This document shows, piece by piece, positions 51,838-60,137 of a stretch of DNA of 64,000 nt. Both the position numbers and the translations under genes were made by a program. Every line of letters starts with the position of its first letter. Position 1 is the stretch's first letter. This DNA comes from Lutibacter sp. (lineage in GTDB: Bacteria > Bacteroidota > Bacteroidia > Flavobacteriales > Flavobacteriaceae), in the NCBI GenBank assembly GCA_021647265.1, contig JAKIVA010000003.1, positions 26,896 to 90,895 on the forward strand, given 5' to 3'. Under the pieces are notes generated by a model, which did not search any database, was not told the origin of the DNA, and saw only the letters and a list, made by a program, of their open reading frames with translations.

Positions 51838-52029
51838 ACGTGAGTTCGACTTAAAAAATGTATATACTAAAGAAAATCACATTGATTATCAGTACTTTGT
51901 CAGGTTGAGTGTAGCCGAAACCTATTTAAAAACCTTTCGACTGCGCTCAAGGTTACATTAGCGTTTTAATTTTATATTTAAAATATTGATTATCAGTAAT
52001 TAAAGTAGATTGTTATGTCGAACTCGCGT
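51838..52029. repeat. 192-bp element with 13-bp terminal inverted repeats
   Basis: The ends ACGTGAGTTCGAC (51838-51850) and GTCGAACTCGCGT (52017-52029) are inverted copies with one mismatch. Inside are a direct repeat ATTGATTATCAGTA (~51882 and ~51986) and an imperfect hairpin around GGTTGAGTGTAGCCGAAACC and CCTTTCGACTGCGCTCAAGG. There is no ORF. Partial copies, inverted, lie at 12205-12278 and 16250-16531. It looks like a miniature non-autonomous element. The rest of the 51705-52110 gap shows nothing else. Confidence 0.75.
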
Positions 52030-52110
52030 TATTAGAGATAATTATGGATTATTTAGCTTTATTAAGCTGCAAATTTTATTAAAATAATGATGCTTAAAAA
52101 ATAAATTTTG

Positions 52111-52118
52111 TAGTTTTG
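52111..52118 (+). promoter_or_regulatory. -7 element upstream of the tryptophanase leader
   Basis: TAGTTTTG, exact TAnnTTTG match; the predicted transcript starts near 52125, 12 nt before a short ORF and ~160 nt before the tryptophanase ATG. Confidence 0.55.
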
Positions 52119-52136
52119 TTATAAGAAATTTTCAGC

Positions 52137-52214
52137 ATGAAAAATTTAAGTTATTACACAATTAACTTTAACTCTTACTTAAATGTAAAGCGACCTGAGT
52201 GCTTTATTCACTAA
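52137..52214 (+). CDS. Candidate 25-residue leader peptide upstream of tryptophanase
   Basis: ATG 52137 to TAA 52212-52214 encodes a 25-residue peptide: MKNLSYYTINFN, then SYLNVKRPECFIH. It is the first ORF after a consensus promoter and ends 71 nt before the tryptophanase start. E. coli tnaA is controlled by the leader peptide TnaC (24 aa), which stalls near a C-terminal Arg-Pro; this peptide also has an Arg-Pro near its end but lacks tryptophan, which TnaC needs. It may be a leader or only a chance ORF. Confidence 0.3.
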   Translation: MKNLSYYTINFNSYLNVKRPECFIH

Positions 52215-52231
52215 ATTTATTCTATTTATAA

Positions 52232-52246
52232 GTGATTGTTAATCAC
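52232..52246 (+). promoter_or_regulatory. Inverted repeat in the tryptophanase leader
   Basis: GTGATT-GTT-AATCAC, a perfect 6-bp dyad 40 nt upstream of the tryptophanase ATG. It may be an operator or a leader hairpin; no T tract follows, so it is not an obvious terminator. Confidence 0.4.
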
Positions 52247-52285
52247 ATTTTCAAACTTCAATATTAAATCTAAAATTCAATAATT

Positions 52286-53662
52286 ATGGAATTACCATAT
52301 GCAGAACCTTATAAAATAAAAATGGTTGAATCTATCAACCGATCAACTAAAGAACAACGTTTAAAATGGATTAAAAAAGCTAATTATAACCTTTTTAATT
52401 TAACTTCAGATAAAGTATTTATTGATTTATTGACTGATTCCGGAACTGGAGCAATGAGTGATAAACAATGGGCAGAAATGATGATTGGAGATGAGAGCTA
52501 TGCAGGCTCATCATCCTTTTTAAAATTAAAGAAAACAGTTAAAAAAATTACAGGATTTAACTACTTTTTACCAACCCACCAAGGACGAGCTGCTGAAAAT
52601 GTATTATTTTCAGCAATGGTAAAAGAAGGCGATATTGTACCGGGTAATTCTCATTTTGACACCACCAAAGGGCATATAGAATTTAGAAAAGCAACTGCTG
52701 TTGATTGCACTATTGATGAAGCTTTTGACACATCAAAAATTCACCCTTTTAAAGGAAATATAGATATTCAAAAATTAAAAACAGTATTCAAAAAATATCC
52801 TGTTAAAAAAATACCTTTTGTTATTTTAACGATTACCTGTAATAGCTCAGGAGGGCAACCAGTTTCTATGCAAAATGTAAAGGAAGTTTCTAAATTATGC
52901 AAGCAATACAACATTCCGTTGTTTTTTGATTCCGCTCGTTTTGCTGAGAATGCATATTTTATAAAAAAGCGAGAAAAAGGGTATGGAAGTAAAACAATTA
53001 AAGAAATAGCAAAAGAAGTTTTTTCTTATGGTGATGGTATGACTATGAGTGCTAAAAAAGACGGATTGGTTAATATGGGCGGGTTTATAGCACTTAACAG
53101 TAAAGAAATTTTTAAACAAGCCACCGTTTTTAATATTATGTTTGAAGGCTTTATTACTTATGGAGGAATGAACGGGAGAGATATGGGAGCTTTAGCTGTT
53201 GGTTTAGATGAAGCAACTGAATTTAACTACTTGGAAAGTAGGGTAGAGCAAGTCGCTTACTTAGGTAATAAATTGATTGAATTTGGCGTTCCTGTGCAAC
53301 AACCAATAGGAGGTCATGCCATATTTTTAGATGCAAATAAATTTGTTCCAAATATTCCAAGAGAAGAGTATAGAGCACAAGCATTGGCTGTTGAAATTTA
53401 TGTTGTTGGAGGGATTAGAGGCGTAGAAATTGGAACTGTATTGGCTGATAGAGACCCAATTACAAGAGAAAATAGATACCCTGAATTAGAGTTGGTGCGT
53501 TTAGCTATTCCAAGAAGAACATATTCAAATAACCATATGGATTATATTGCTGTAGCTTTAAAAAATATTTATGATACTAGAAACGAAGCAAAAACAGGGT
53601 ATGTAATTGTTGAAGAAGCACCAATAATGAGACATTTTACAACGAAATTTAAAAAAGTTTAA
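52286..53662 (+). CDS. tnaA: Tryptophanase (beta-eliminating lyase)
   Basis: 458 aa. It splits tryptophan to indole, pyruvate and ammonia using PLP. Marks: IDLLTDSGTGAMSDKQWA, THQGRAAENV, FFDSARFAENAYFIKKRE and the PLP lysine in MSAKKDGLVNMGG. The related tyrosine phenol-lyase was considered, but IRGVEIGTV has Ile where that enzyme has its substrate Arg, and the C-terminus IMRHFTTKF has the His typical of tryptophanase instead of Phe. Both favour tryptophanase. The gene stands alone ahead of the NO cluster, with a long leader that may regulate it. Confidence 0.9.
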   Translation: MELPYAEPYKIKMVESINRSTKEQRLKWIKKANYNLFNLTSDKVFIDLLTDSGTGAMSDKQWAEMMIGDESYAGSSSFLKLKKTVKKITGFNYFLPTHQGRAAENVLFSAMVKEGDIVPGNSHFDTTKGHIEFRKATAVDCTIDEAFDTSKIHPFKGNIDIQKLKTVFKKYPVKKIPFVILTITCNSSGGQPVSMQNVKEVSKLCKQYNIPLFFDSARFAENAYFIKKREKGYGSKTIKEIAKEVFSYGDGMTMSAKKDGLVNMGGFIALNSKEIFKQATVFNIMFEGFITYGGMNGRDMGALAVGLDEATEFNYLESRVEQVAYLGNKLIEFGVPVQQPIGGHAIFLDANKFVPNIPREEYRAQALAVEIYVVGGIRGVEIGTVLADRDPITRENRYPELELVRLAIPRRTYSNNHMDYIAVALKNIYDTRNEAKTGYVIVEEAPIMRHFTTKFKKV

Positions 53663-53691
53663 TATCTTTTTATCTTTTTTTAGTAGCTTTG
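53659..53691 (+). promoter_or_regulatory. Promoter and possible self-operator of the Rrf2 gene
   Basis: TAGCTTTG (53684-53691) is a consensus -7 element. Just upstream, the minus strand of 53659-53681 contains AAAAGATAAAAAGATATTAA, sharing AAAAGATAAAAAG with the norC operator at 54248. This suggests autoregulation by the same repressor. Confidence 0.55.
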
Positions 53692-53722
53692 TATAAATAA
53701 TCAGTTAAAGTTAATTCATTTT

Positions 53723-54172
53723 ATGTTATCAAGAGCAAGCAAGTACGCAATTCTATCTACATTATATTTAGCTGAACACTCAAGTAAAGAAAAAAAAATA
53801 AGCGTTAAACAAATTGCAGATGAAATTGATGTGCCCAGTCCTTTTTTAGCTAAATTATTTCAACAATTGGTACACGCTAAAATAATTTCATCAGTAAAAG
53901 GACCTAATGGTGGGTTTTATATAACGCCTAAAAATGGTAAAAAAACAATTTGTGATATTATCGAAAATATTGACGGTTTGCATAAATTGAATGAATGCTT
54001 TTTAGGTTTGCACGAATGTGATTCTAAAAACCCCTGTCCAGTTCATTTTATTGTAGAACCATTCAAAAATAATATTTTAGGGAAATTTAGAGATAAATCT
54101 ATTTTAGAATTCTCCAAGGAAGTATCAGATAATGGGCGCGTACTAACATTAAAAAATATTGATTTAGACTAA
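53723..54172 (+). CDS. Rrf2-family regulator, NsrR-like
   Basis: 149 aa. The winged helix-turn-helix (ISVKQIADEIDVPSPFLAKLFQQLVHAKIISS) and wing GPNGGFYI fit the Rrf2 family. Cys92, Cys99 and Cys105 (ECFLGLHECDSKNPCPVHF) match the three-cysteine cluster loop of NsrR/IscR-type proteins, so an iron-sulfur cluster sensing NO is likely. It lies directly upstream of norC, and inverted repeats shared by the norC, nirS and its own promoters are candidate binding sites. Likely a repressor relieved by nitric oxide; NsrR identity is inferred. Confidence 0.85.
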   Translation: MLSRASKYAILSTLYLAEHSSKEKKISVKQIADEIDVPSPFLAKLFQQLVHAKIISSVKGPNGGFYITPKNGKKTICDIIENIDGLHKLNECFLGLHECDSKNPCPVHFIVEPFKNNILGKFRDKSILEFSKEVSDNGRVLTLKNIDLD

Positions 54173-54196
54173 TAAAGTTTAAATAATAGCCTTAGA

Positions 54197-54210
54197 CTGA
54201 TAAAAATCAT
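54197..54210 (+). promoter_or_regulatory. FNR/DNR-type box upstream of norC
   Basis: CTGATAAAAATCAT contains TGAT-N4-ATCA, the core of Crp/Fnr-type sites (TTGAT-N4-ATCAA). Its centre is 35-45 bp upstream of the predicted start site. A matching box precedes nirS at 56302. Confidence 0.65.
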
Positions 54211-54217
54211 ACTTTAG

Positions 54218-54269
54218 TTGAAGTATAAAATATATTTTAGCTTTATTAAAAGATAAAAAGGTCTTTTAA
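54218..54269 (+). promoter_or_regulatory. norC promoter and Rrf2-type operator
   Basis: TTG (54218-54220), 17 nt, TAGCTTTA (54238-54245), then the inverted repeat TTAAAAGA (54246-54253) / TCTTTTAA (54262-54269) with an 8-nt spacer. The dyad sits across the predicted transcription start, a position suited to repression. The same sequence apart from one base precedes nirS. Confidence 0.6.
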
Positions 54270-54309
54270 TAATTAAATAAGATTAATTAACCAATTAAAC
54301 TCGTTAAAT

Positions 54310-54750
54310 ATGTTATCTAAAAAACAAGCAAGAGCATTCTTTTTGATAGGGACACTCGTAACGTTTCTTGTATTTATAGGACTTACAGTGTATTCTTTAT
54401 CAGAAGGGAATGATCAAACAAACAAAGAAAATCTTACTGCTGAAGTGGTAAGAGGAAAAGAGATTTGGGAATCCAATAACTGTATGGGATGTCATACTAT
54501 TTTAGGAGAGGGAGCTTATTATGCACCTGAATTAACTAAAGTAATTGACCGAAGAGGTGAAGGTTATATAAAAGCTATTTTAATGTCTCCTGTTCCTTGG
54601 CAACCTAATGGAAGAAAAATGGTGGCTTATGGAATGACTGAAGCAGAAGCAACAGACGTAATATCTTTCTTTAAATGGATAGGAGAAATTGATTTAAACG
54701 GATTTGAAAGAATAGTGTCTCCACTAGCAAAAGATAGATTTAATAACTAA
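54310..54750 (+). CDS. norC: Nitric oxide reductase subunit C (cytochrome c)
   Basis: 146 aa. One N-terminal membrane anchor (~residues 10-30) precedes a monoheme cytochrome c domain with CMGCH (Cys58, Cys61, His62); a Met in MVAYGM is the likely sixth ligand. It feeds electrons to NorB for 2 NO to N2O. Residues around HTILGEGAYYAPELTKV are typical of NorC. It is 11 nt upstream of norB in one operon. The anchor places the heme in the periplasm, so heme attachment depends on CcsBA. Confidence 0.95.
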   Translation: MLSKKQARAFFLIGTLVTFLVFIGLTVYSLSEGNDQTNKENLTAEVVRGKEIWESNNCMGCHTILGEGAYYAPELTKVIDRRGEGYIKAILMSPVPWQPNGRKMVAYGMTEAEATDVISFFKWIGEIDLNGFERIVSPLAKDRFNN

Positions 54751-54761
54751 ACAGAAATATT

Positions 54762-56099
54762 ATGAAATATAAATCACAAAAAGTAGCTTATTGGTTTTTT
54801 GCATTATCATTGCTATTGTTAACATTACAAATAGTATATGGTTTTGTAATGGGATTTGCCCGAGTAGGGATGGACGGGTTACATGAATTTGTTCCATTTA
54901 ATACAGCAAGAGCTGTTCATACAAACCTATTAGTAGTTTGGTTATTATCAGGCTTTATGGGTGCAGCATATTATATTATACCAGAAGAAGCACAACGTGA
55001 ATTAGTTAGTGTTAAATTAGCTTATGTTCAATTAATCACACTTGCTTTAGTGGGAGTTGTAGCCATTATAGGTTTTCATTTTAATATATGGGAAGGACGT
55101 AAGTTTTTAGAAATACCTCGTCCATTAGATTATTTAGTAGTGATTAATGTACTTTTATTTTTGGGAATCATTTTAGTTACTCTATTTAAAGGAAAAAGAA
55201 GAACTACCACAGCTTTAGTGCTTTCAATGGGACTATTTTTTGCGGCATTACTGTATTTACCAGGTATGATAACATTTGATAGTCAAACAATGGATTCATT
55301 TTTCCGTTGGTGGGTTGTTCATTTGTGGGTTGAAGGTGTTTGGGAATTGATAATGGGAGGTATTTTATCTTTCTTATTAATTAAACTTACTGGAGTAGAT
55401 AGAGAAGTTATTGAAAAATGGTTGTATGTAATTGTAGGTTTAACATTTTTATCAGGAGTTTTAGGAACAGGTCACCATTATTATTACATTGGTGTAAATA
55501 AAATTTGGATAATTGTTGGAGGAATATTCTCAGCATTAGAACCATTAGCATTTTTAGCAATGGCACTATTTGCAGTTAATATGTACAGAAAAGGAGAGAA
55601 AAAACATCCAAATAAACTTGCATTGTATTGGACATTAGGAGCAGCAATAGTTTCATTTGTAGGAGCAGGTTTGCTAGGTTTTGCCCATACGCTGCCACAA
55701 ACAAATATTTATACGCATGGTACTTTAGTAACTGCAATGCACGGCCATCTTGCATTTTGGGGAGCGTATGCTATGATTGTATTTGCAATAATAAGCTATA
55801 GTTTACCAAACATGACTGGAAGAAAATTATATGAAAGTGCCATAGGAAGAGCGGCTTTTTGGCTGTCAAATATTGGAATGGTTGGTATGACGGTTGCTTT
55901 TGGTGTTGCTGGTGTAGTACAAGTTTATATGGAGCGCAAGCTAAAAATGAATTTTATGGAGGTTCAACAAGAAATTGAAATACATTTTATTGTTTTAATT
56001 ATTTGTGCTACAATTTTTGCAACAGGAATCACACTTTTTATAATAGATTTCATTAAACATGGTACCCCTACAGATGAAGCTTTAGAAAGTAACAACTAG
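54762..56099 (+). CDS. norB: Nitric oxide reductase subunit B (cytochrome b)
   Basis: 445 aa with about 12 membrane helices. It is the catalytic subunit that reduces NO to N2O at a heme b3-FeB centre. Histidine ligands are seen in ARAVHTNLLVVWL, VVHLWVEGVWE, GTGHHYYYIG and MHGHLAFWGAYAM, and Glu residues near the FeB site in WVEGVWELIMGG. The length and absence of a quinol-binding N-terminal extension indicate cNOR, paired with NorC. A hairpin terminator follows 30 nt downstream, separating it from nirS. Confidence 0.96.
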   Translation: MKYKSQKVAYWFFALSLLLLTLQIVYGFVMGFARVGMDGLHEFVPFNTARAVHTNLLVVWLLSGFMGAAYYIIPEEAQRELVSVKLAYVQLITLALVGVVAIIGFHFNIWEGRKFLEIPRPLDYLVVINVLLFLGIILVTLFKGKRRTTTALVLSMGLFFAALLYLPGMITFDSQTMDSFFRWWVVHLWVEGVWELIMGGILSFLLIKLTGVDREVIEKWLYVIVGLTFLSGVLGTGHHYYYIGVNKIWIIVGGIFSALEPLAFLAMALFAVNMYRKGEKKHPNKLALYWTLGAAIVSFVGAGLLGFAHTLPQTNIYTHGTLVTAMHGHLAFWGAYAMIVFAIISYSLPNMTGRKLYESAIGRAAFWLSNIGMVGMTVAFGVAGVVQVYMERKLKMNFMEVQQEIEIHFIVLIICATIFATGITLFIIDFIKHGTPTDEALESNN

Positions 56100-56128
56100 T
56101 TAAACTATCAAATTTTTTAGATTGATTG

Positions 56129-56181
56129 CCTAGCCACTAGGTTAAACATTATGATGTTTAATTTAAGTGGCTTAGGTTTTT
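56129..56181 (+). terminator. Terminator after norB
   Basis: The outer stem CCTAGCCACT (56129-56138) pairs with AGTGGCTTAGG (56166-56176, one bulge); inner stem TTAAACAT (56142-56149) pairs with ATGTTTAA (56154-56161); T4 follows. The rest of the 56182-56300 gap shows no feature. Confidence 0.75.
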
Positions 56182-56301
56182 ACTACAATATAAATAAGGG
56201 ATTATTCACAATATTAATTGAGTATTAGATATCGAAATAGTAGCCTTCGAACCTTTGTGTAATAATAATATTACATTTTTATAAATAAACTTTTCGTTAA
56301 A

Positions 56302-56315
56302 CTGATATAAATCAT
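56302..56315 (+). promoter_or_regulatory. FNR/DNR-type box upstream of nirS
   Basis: CTGATATAAATCAT contains TGAT-N4-ATCA, nearly identical to the norC box. Its centre is ~42 bp upstream of the start site predicted from the -7 element at 56338, the classical activator position. Confidence 0.65.
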
Positions 56316-56337
56316 ATAATTAACTGTTTGTCAGTTC

Positions 56338-56372
56338 TAAATTTGTAATTACAAAAGACAAAAAGGTCTTTT
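56338..56372 (+). promoter_or_regulatory. nirS promoter and Rrf2-type operator
   Basis: TAAATTTG (56338-56345) is an exact TAnnTTTG match. Downstream, AAAAGAC (56353-56359), 6 nt, GTCTTTT (56366-56372) form a perfect dyad, sharing its left-to-right sequence with the norC operator except one base. It ends 27 nt before the nirS ATG. Confidence 0.65.
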
Positions 56373-56399
56373 AATGTGAAATTAACATAACCAATAAAA

Positions 56400-58052
56400 A
56401 TGAAAAAATTAAATTTATTAGGAATTGTACTTATCGTATCATTTGGATTTTTTAGTTGTAAAAATACCAAAGAAGAAAAGAACCCTAACAATGACAAAAT
56501 TGTTCAGAATGGTGTTACACTCACCAAAAAGGAAATGGAAAAAGGTAGCACTCTATTTTTTGACAGATGTGCGGGCTGTCATGGCTCTTCAAGAAAAGGC
56601 GCTACAGGACCACATTTATTACCCATTGCTCCAAAAGGAGATAACAGACCAGGAACAACACTTTTAGGAGTTGCAGGTATTCGTGCTTTTATAGAAAATG
56701 GAACACCAGCTGGTATGCCAGAATGGAGAGGAGTATTGAGTGAAGAAGAAATTGAATTAATGACACGATTTTTACAAGTAGACCCGCCGATTACACCACC
56801 ATTTGGTTTGGAAGAAATCAAAAAAACATGGAAATTAATTGTTCCTGTTGCAGATAGACCTTCCAAACCACAACACAATAGAAATATTAATAATTACTTT
56901 GGTGTAATTATGAGAGATGCTGGTAAAGTGGCTATTATTGATGGAGACACAAAAGAAAAAATAGTTGTTTTAAAAACAGGGTTTGCCGTTCATATTTTAA
57001 GAACTTCAGCTTCAGGTAGATATATTTATTCTATTGGTAGAGATGGTAGGATTACTATGATTGATACTTATCCAAAAATTCCTAATATCGTTGCAGAAGT
57101 TAGAGAGTCTTTTGATGCTCGTTCTGTTGAAGTATCTAAATACAAAGGATATGAAGATAAGTACTTAATTGCTGGAGGATATAATCCTAGTCATTTTGTT
57201 ATTTTCGATGCTCAAACACTGAAGCCTATTAGTGTTACTAGTACTAGCGGTAAAGCATGCGATGGAGATAAAGAATTTATTGAAGAGGCTCGTGTAGCTT
57301 CAATTGTAGCTTCACATACAGATCCTTTATGGGTAATAAATATTAAAGAAAGAGGTATGGTAGCTCTAGTTGATTATACAAATCCTCAAGAACCAAAAGT
57401 TACAGAAATTCCTACAGCAAGATTTTTACATGACGGAGGTTGGGATGCTACAGGTCATTATTTTTTAGTAGCTGCAAATGCCAGTAACAAAATTGTTGTC
57501 ATTGATGTGCCAAACAAAAAATTAGTTAAAATAATTGAAACAGGTATCAAACCTCACCCAGGTAGAGGTACCAATATTAAAAACAAATTAGGTAGCCTTT
57601 GGGTAACATCTCATTTAGGAGAAAATAAATTGTCGTTTATTAAAACAGATAAAGGCCCAGGCCGTTGGACAGTTGTAAAAGAAGTTAAAGCTCCAGGAGT
57701 AGGAGGCGGTGCTTTATTCGTGAAATCTCATCCTAAATCAAAACACCTATGGGTTGACAGAACATTAAACCCTGATGTTGCTTTACACTCTGCCGTAGAT
57801 GTTTTTGATACACAAACCTTTGAACATATAAAAACCATAACTATGCCTGAAGGTGTTGATGGTCGTATGGTTCATATGGAATATAATAAAGCAGGAAATG
57901 AAGTATGGGTGTCTGTATTTATGGGTAAACAGAGTGCACTTCTAATTTATAATGATAAAACATTGGAATTGAAAAAGGTGATAAAAGACGATTGGGTGCA
58001 AAATCCAACAGGTAAATTCAATATTTATAATACAACACACGATATTTACTAA
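56400..58052 (+). CDS. nirS: Cytochrome cd1 nitrite reductase, lipoprotein form
   Basis: 550 aa. It reduces nitrite to NO. A lipobox FFSC (Cys20) predicts membrane anchoring rather than the free periplasmic form of proteobacteria. The cytochrome c domain has CAGCH (Cys57, Cys60, His61). The eight-bladed d1 domain keeps the heme d1 ligand and active-site histidines in FAVHILRTSASGRY, FLHDGGWDATGHYF and KPHPGRGTN, and ends TGKFNIYNTTHDIY, as in Pseudomonas NirS, not NirF or NirN. No heme d1 synthesis genes are in the window. Confidence 0.95.
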   Translation: MKKLNLLGIVLIVSFGFFSCKNTKEEKNPNNDKIVQNGVTLTKKEMEKGSTLFFDRCAGCHGSSRKGATGPHLLPIAPKGDNRPGTTLLGVAGIRAFIENGTPAGMPEWRGVLSEEEIELMTRFLQVDPPITPPFGLEEIKKTWKLIVPVADRPSKPQHNRNINNYFGVIMRDAGKVAIIDGDTKEKIVVLKTGFAVHILRTSASGRYIYSIGRDGRITMIDTYPKIPNIVAEVRESFDARSVEVSKYKGYEDKYLIAGGYNPSHFVIFDAQTLKPISVTSTSGKACDGDKEFIEEARVASIVASHTDPLWVINIKERGMVALVDYTNPQEPKVTEIPTARFLHDGGWDATGHYFLVAANASNKIVVIDVPNKKLVKIIETGIKPHPGRGTNIKNKLGSLWVTSHLGENKLSFIKTDKGPGRWTVVKEVKAPGVGGGALFVKSHPKSKHLWVDRTLNPDVALHSAVDVFDTQTFEHIKTITMPEGVDGRMVHMEYNKAGNEVWVSVFMGKQSALLIYNDKTLELKKVIKDDWVQNPTGKFNIYNTTHDIY

Positions 58053-58115
58053 CTTAATTTAAATACAACCTATATGGTCAAATTTTTTGGCTGTATAGGT
58101 TTAAAAAACACTACA

Positions 58116-60125
58116 ATGAGGACTAATGTAACAGTCTTAGGGATACTATTGTTCTTTTTTAACTTGACATCAGCTCAAATAAAAAAAATAGATAGTACTA
58201 AAGTTAAACAGTTAGAAGAAGTAATAGTTACTGCCCAATATGCACCTCAATCTGAAAAAAATGCAGTTTATAAAGTAAGAATTATAAATTCAAATACCAT
58301 AAATAGAAAGGCTGCAAATAATTTGAGAGAACTGTTACAACAAGAATTGAATTTAGATTTAACACAAAATTCAGTTTTTGGAACCAGTTTAGAAATACAG
58401 GGTATATCTAAAGAAAATATTAAAATTTTAATTGATGGTGTACCTGTTATTGGGCGTTTAAACGGTATTATAGATTTAAATCAGATAAACTTATCTTCAA
58501 TTGAAAGAGTTGAAATCATTGAGGGGCCGGTATCTGTTTTTTATGGAACAGATGCTATGGGAGGTATTATAAATCTAATTACCAAAAGAAATCAAAAAGA
58601 AACACTAAAAAGTAATATATCTTCTTATTTAGAAAGTATAAATGCTACAAGTTTTAATGGAGAAATTGGTTATAAATATAAAAATAATATAATCCGATTT
58701 AATGCTGATTACTACCATTTTAACGGTTTAGCAACAGATGAATCACCCCGTAATTTAAATTGGGAGGAAAGGGGTCAATATTTTGGTAATTTGATGTTTA
58801 GTAAAAAATTAAAAAATTTAACATTGCGTTTAAATAGCAATCTTTCTAACGAAAAATTAATTTCTCTTGGAGAACCAGATAGAAGAGGTATTATTAAAGA
58901 TGTAGATTACTTTACAAAACGTATTGATAATTCCTTAAATGTACAAGGTGAAATTTTAAAAAATAAATTTATAAATGTAACAGCATCTTATTTGTACTAT
59001 CAAAGATATCATAACACCTTTATTGTTGACCCATCAACTTATGTAAAAACTCCATCCACAGCTGATAATAAGTCTGAAAACATTGTTAAATACAATTATG
59101 GAGGACTGAGGGCACAGCTAGGTAAAAGTAAGTTATCAGACAAAATAAATTATGCTTATGGAGTAGATTACTACAAAGAAACGTCTACCGGTAGTAGAAT
59201 TTTAGATAAAAAACAATTTATCAATACATTAGCTTTATTTGGAAGTTTAAATTACAAACTTCTAAAAAGACTTGAAATTCAGCCAGCTTCAAGATATACT
59301 TGGAACAGTAGTTACGGAAGTTTATTTTCACCTGCCTTAAACATTAAATTAAAGTTTAACAATCAAAATCAAATACGTTTTTCATATGCACGAGGTTTTA
59401 GATCACCGTCTATAAAAGAATTATTTTTAGATTTTAATATAAGTGCGGGGCCTCTAACTTTTATTATTTCAGGTAATGAAGATTTAGATGTCGAGAAATC
59501 GCATAGTTTTAATTTGTATTATTCCTTTAATAAAGATTTAGAAAATAAAAGATACATTTCTATCGAGCCATCTGTTTTCTACAATGATATTTCAAGCCTT
59601 ATAGCTTTAAGTGAAATGGTAGATTTTAAAAGAAATTATTTAAATATAGATAAGTTTAAATCAATTGGAGGTAAAATAGATTTTCATTATAAAACCAATG
59701 ATGTCTTCTCTTTAAAGGCAGGTATCTCATTCATTGGTAGGTATAATAAGTTTAACGAAAGTTATGACACCCAACAATTCCTCTATTCTCCAGAATTTTC
59801 AACAAATATCAATTATAAAATTAAAAAGATGAATCTAATAGTTAATGTTTATAATAAATTTACCGGTAAAAGAGATGGTTTTGTTGTTGATGCTAATACA
59901 AGTACAATTACTAAAATAACGAGGGCAAGTTTTAACAATCTTAGTGCTACATTTTCAAAATCATTTAAAAAGTCAAATATTATAGTAGCAGTAGGGGTTA
60001 AAAATGCGTTGGATATCAAAGATATTGAAACCGTTAATGAAGTAGGACAAGCACACTCAAGAGATTTACAATTATGGGGGCGTTCATTTTTTTTTAAAAC
60101 AACATTAAATTTTAAACACAATTAA
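58116..60125 (+). CDS. TonB-dependent receptor in the nitrite/NO cluster
   Basis: 669 aa from ATG 58116, giving signal peptide MRTNVTVLGILLFFFNLTSAQ; an ATG at 58074 would add 14 residues before it. A plug domain (~30-150) has LEEVIVTAQ, ILIDGVPVIGRLNGIIDLNQI, IERVEIIEGPVSVFYGTDAMGGIINLIT; a 22-strand barrel follows (YARGFRSPSIKELF). The protein ends FFFKTTLNFKHN. It imports a substrate through the outer membrane with TonB. Its place 64 nt after nirS suggests uptake of something the pathway needs, such as iron, heme or a metal complex; this is inference. Confidence 0.9.
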   Translation: MRTNVTVLGILLFFFNLTSAQIKKIDSTKVKQLEEVIVTAQYAPQSEKNAVYKVRIINSNTINRKAANNLRELLQQELNLDLTQNSVFGTSLEIQGISKENIKILIDGVPVIGRLNGIIDLNQINLSSIERVEIIEGPVSVFYGTDAMGGIINLITKRNQKETLKSNISSYLESINATSFNGEIGYKYKNNIIRFNADYYHFNGLATDESPRNLNWEERGQYFGNLMFSKKLKNLTLRLNSNLSNEKLISLGEPDRRGIIKDVDYFTKRIDNSLNVQGEILKNKFINVTASYLYYQRYHNTFIVDPSTYVKTPSTADNKSENIVKYNYGGLRAQLGKSKLSDKINYAYGVDYYKETSTGSRILDKKQFINTLALFGSLNYKLLKRLEIQPASRYTWNSSYGSLFSPALNIKLKFNNQNQIRFSYARGFRSPSIKELFLDFNISAGPLTFIISGNEDLDVEKSHSFNLYYSFNKDLENKRYISIEPSVFYNDISSLIALSEMVDFKRNYLNIDKFKSIGGKIDFHYKTNDVFSLKAGISFIGRYNKFNESYDTQQFLYSPEFSTNINYKIKKMNLIVNVYNKFTGKRDGFVVDANTSTITKITRASFNNLSATFSKSFKKSNIIVAVGVKNALDIKDIETVNEVGQAHSRDLQLWGRSFFFKTTLNFKHN

Positions 60126-60137
60126 ATATAAATAATT

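Noticed and set aside
52286..53662. Tyrosine phenol-lyase as the identity of this enzyme
   Set aside because: Ile replaces the tyrosine-specific Arg in the VEIG segment and the C-terminal RHFT motif has the tryptophanase His.
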